Source: Acetobacteraceae bacterium
GTDB lineage: Bacteria > Pseudomonadota > Alphaproteobacteria > Acetobacterales > Acetobacteraceae
DNA: 7,416 nt
Direction of reading: 5' to 3'
NCBI GenBank assembly: GCA_947475475.1
Contig: CANJOG010000083.1
Location: 1-7,416 of the forward strand
The notes under the pieces were generated by a model. It had not been told where the DNA came from. It did not search any database and saw only the letters and a list, made by a program, of their open reading frames with translations. Positions 6,054 to 7,416 of the stretch are shown here, piece by piece (position 1 is the stretch's first letter; each line of letters begins with the position of its first letter). The position numbers were made by a program, and so were the translations under genes.

Positions 6054-7256
6054 TTACTTGCAGGTGCTGGCGAAGGTCTTGGACTCAACCTTGCCGTCAC
6101 GGACGAATATCTCGCCGCCATCATAGGTCGCGGTCCGCAGTTCCTTACCGAAACAGATCTTGCCGGCAACACCGTCATAGCTCATCGCACCTAGCGCCGC
6201 CGCCACCTTCGCGGTGTCGTCGATCGTACCGGCCGCCGTCATCGCGCGCGTCAGCATGGTGACGAAATCATAGGCAAAGAACGAGAAATTCGCGGTCACG
6301 CCCAGCGGATTTCCCATCGCCCGCAGCCGTTCCGTATACGCCTTCACCTTGTCGTTCGGCGGATAGTCGAAAGAGGGCGAGGATTGGGTGGAGAAATACG
6401 GAATCGCCACCGGGCTGCCCGTGGCCAGCTTCAGCGCCACATCCGGGCTGAGCTGCCGCCCGGCAAAACCCTTCGGCCCGGCCTTCAGATCAACCGCCGT
6501 GCGCAGCAGATCCGGGCCAAGCGCCTGCGGCTGGAGAATATAGATCGCATCGACATTCTCCCCCTTCGCCCGGCTCACCAGCGAGCTGAAATCCGTCGTG
6601 TTCGGCGGGAAGAGCAGCGGCACCACCTGGATACCAGCGGCCTTCACCTCGGTCTCGAAGGAGGGATAGCTGCCCTTTGTCGTGTCATCATCGCGGCTGA
6701 TGAAGGCCACCTTCTTCACGCCGAGTTGTGTCAGTCCATCCGCATCGATCTTGCCGATAGTGGAGAGCGGCAATTGCGTACCGAAGAGCAGCGGCTTTTT
6801 CGGATCGGCGAGATAGCCCAACGTCTGCCAGCTTCCGGCGGCCGAAATATGCAGCACGTTATTCGCCGTGGTGACTTCCTGCGCCTGGTTGGCAAGCGCG
6901 CTCACGGTCGGGCCGAAGATGAACTTGATCTTCTCATCCTCGACCAGCTTGATCGCATTGGCGACCGCTGCGGCGGTCTCGCTCTTATTATCGGTCTCGA
7001 CGAGCTGGATCTTCACCATCCGATCGCCGACCTTGAAGCCGCCAGCCTCGTTGATTTCCTTCACCGCCATGCGCACGGCCGTCGACGGCGGGACGCCCAC
7101 CGAGGTGAACACACCCGACAGGCTCTCATCCATGCCGAGCCGCAATGTCGCGCTCTGCTGCGCCGAGGCAGGCGCGGCGAAAGCGAGCGCCATGCCGGCA
7201 AGAGCAGAAGCGCGCAGCAGGAGCGAGCGCGAAAGCGAAATCCTGGACGAGGCCAT
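6054..7256 (-). CDS. ABC transporter periplasmic binding protein, branched-chain amino acid (LivK) type
   Basis: A 400-residue type I periplasmic binding protein (Peripla_BP_6/LivK-like). A signal peptide covers about residues 1-33: Arg-rich start, hydrophobic RASALAGMALAFAAP, and a likely cut after ASA or one residue on. The mature chain begins ATLRLGMDESLSGVFTSVG, the family's first strand and ligand loop. FIFGPTVSALA, then VLHISAAGSW, and later VKKVAFISRDD are the usual landmarks. Cys368 and Cys399 near the C-terminus could form a disulfide. ATG 7256 has AGGGAA five bases upstream. In soil alphaproteobacteria this family often binds aromatic acids or other carboxylates rather than amino acids, so the ligand is open. 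No permease or ATPase gene lies downstream; instead a SnoaL-like gene follows after 11 bases. Confidence 0.93.
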   Translation of the reverse strand: MASSRISLSRSLLLRASALAGMALAFAAPASAQQSATLRLGMDESLSGVFTSVGVPPSTAVRMAVKEINEAGGFKVGDRMVKIQLVETDNKSETAAAVANAIKLVEDEKIKFIFGPTVSALANQAQEVTTANNVLHISAAGSWQTLGYLADPKKPLLFGTQLPLSTIGKIDADGLTQLGVKKVAFISRDDDTTKGSYPSFETEVKAAGIQVVPLLFPPNTTDFSSLVSRAKGENVDAIYILQPQALGPDLLRTAVDLKAGPKGFAGRQLSPDVALKLATGSPVAIPYFSTQSSPSFDYPPNDKVKAYTERLRAMGNPLGVTANFSFFAYDFVTMLTRAMTAAGTIDDTAKVAAALGAMSYDGVAGKICFGKELRTATYDGGEIFVRDGKVESKTFASTCK

Positions 7257-7275
7257 GTCCGTTCCCTGTTTTCTT

Positions 7276-7300
7276 GGCCGGCCATCGCGTGATGGCGGCC
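7276..7300 (-). promoter_or_regulatory. Hairpin in the leader of the binding-protein gene
   Basis: GGCC-G-GCCATC (7276-7286) and GATGGC-GGCC (7291-7300) pair as a 10-bp stem with one bulged base and a 4-base loop. The stem ends eight bases upstream of the AGGGAA ribosome site. It could be an operator (GCCATC-N4-GATGGC) or an mRNA hairpin that affects translation or stability. No T-run follows. Confidence 0.4.
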
Positions 7301-7416
7301 CTTGAGAGTTTAGTCCGCCGGACGGCAGACGTTATGGCAAACGATGCGGCGAGCCCCCGTACAGGTCAAGCCACATGGCTAAGCGAGTACGACCAATGCC
7401 GGTTGCTGCCCCCGGC

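Noticed and set aside
6384..7292. Open frame of 302 codons on the plus strand opposite the binding protein
   Set aside because: It is an Arg/His/Leu-rich shadow of a clear LivK-type gene with signal peptide and ribosome site on the other strand.
7341..7369. TTGACC (7364-7369, minus strand) with CATCGT at 17-base spacing as a promoter for the binding protein
   Set aside because: The -35 box is good, but the -10 match is only 3/6, and another A/T-rich box (CATAAC) is 27 bases away. Too weak to annotate.

Overview
The window is a GC-rich (roughly two-thirds G+C in most genes) bacterial chromosomal segment. It looks alphaproteobacterial, perhaps Rhodospirillales or Sphingomonadales. This rests on codon composition, the style of the periplasmic binding protein, and the mix of a CYP101-like P450, an SMP-30 lactonase and a CpnA-like SDR. 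The assignment is inference and cannot be fixed without a database. Eight genes can be supported. No RNA gene, CRISPR array, transposase or phage gene is visible.

Layout. Bases 1-210 form an intergenic region with a good sigma70-type promoter that fires leftward out of the window, so an unseen gene lies to the left. Rightward come a small two-helix membrane protein with a histidine-kinase-like H-box but no ATPase domain (211-795), an EamA/DMT permease (869-1732), and a cytochrome P450 of the P450cam type (1806-3029). Between the P450 and the convergent SMP-30 gene (4075-3158) the whole intergenic space is one imperfect palindromic element of about 138 bp, and its left end supplies the P450 stop codon. 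SMP-30 is divergent from an SDR dehydrogenase (4156-4908) across only 80 bp. Next come a REP-like pair of hairpins (4923-4981) and a lower-GC gene for a small secreted protein resembling DUF4431 (5450-4998). The right end holds a leftward bicistron: a LivK-type periplasmic binding protein (7256-6054), then a SnoaL/NTF2-like protein (6042-5533) 11 bases downstream.

How the genes may work together. P450, SDR and SMP-30 together suggest catabolism of a hydrophobic cyclic compound such as a terpenoid or alicycle: hydroxylation, then oxidation of the alcohol to a ketone, then, after a Baeyer-Villiger step encoded elsewhere, lactone hydrolysis. The binding protein could deliver a substrate or intermediate, and the SnoaL-like protein could be a small hydratase or isomerase. 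This is inference from neighbourhood. The genes are not one operon, and no ferredoxin, ferredoxin reductase, Baeyer-Villiger monooxygenase, ABC permease or ABC ATPase is in the window.

Nothing here is clearly a new defence or mobile system. The items most worth a second look are the 138-bp palindromic element, the ATPase-less histidine-kinase-like membrane protein, and the orphan binding-protein/SnoaL pair.
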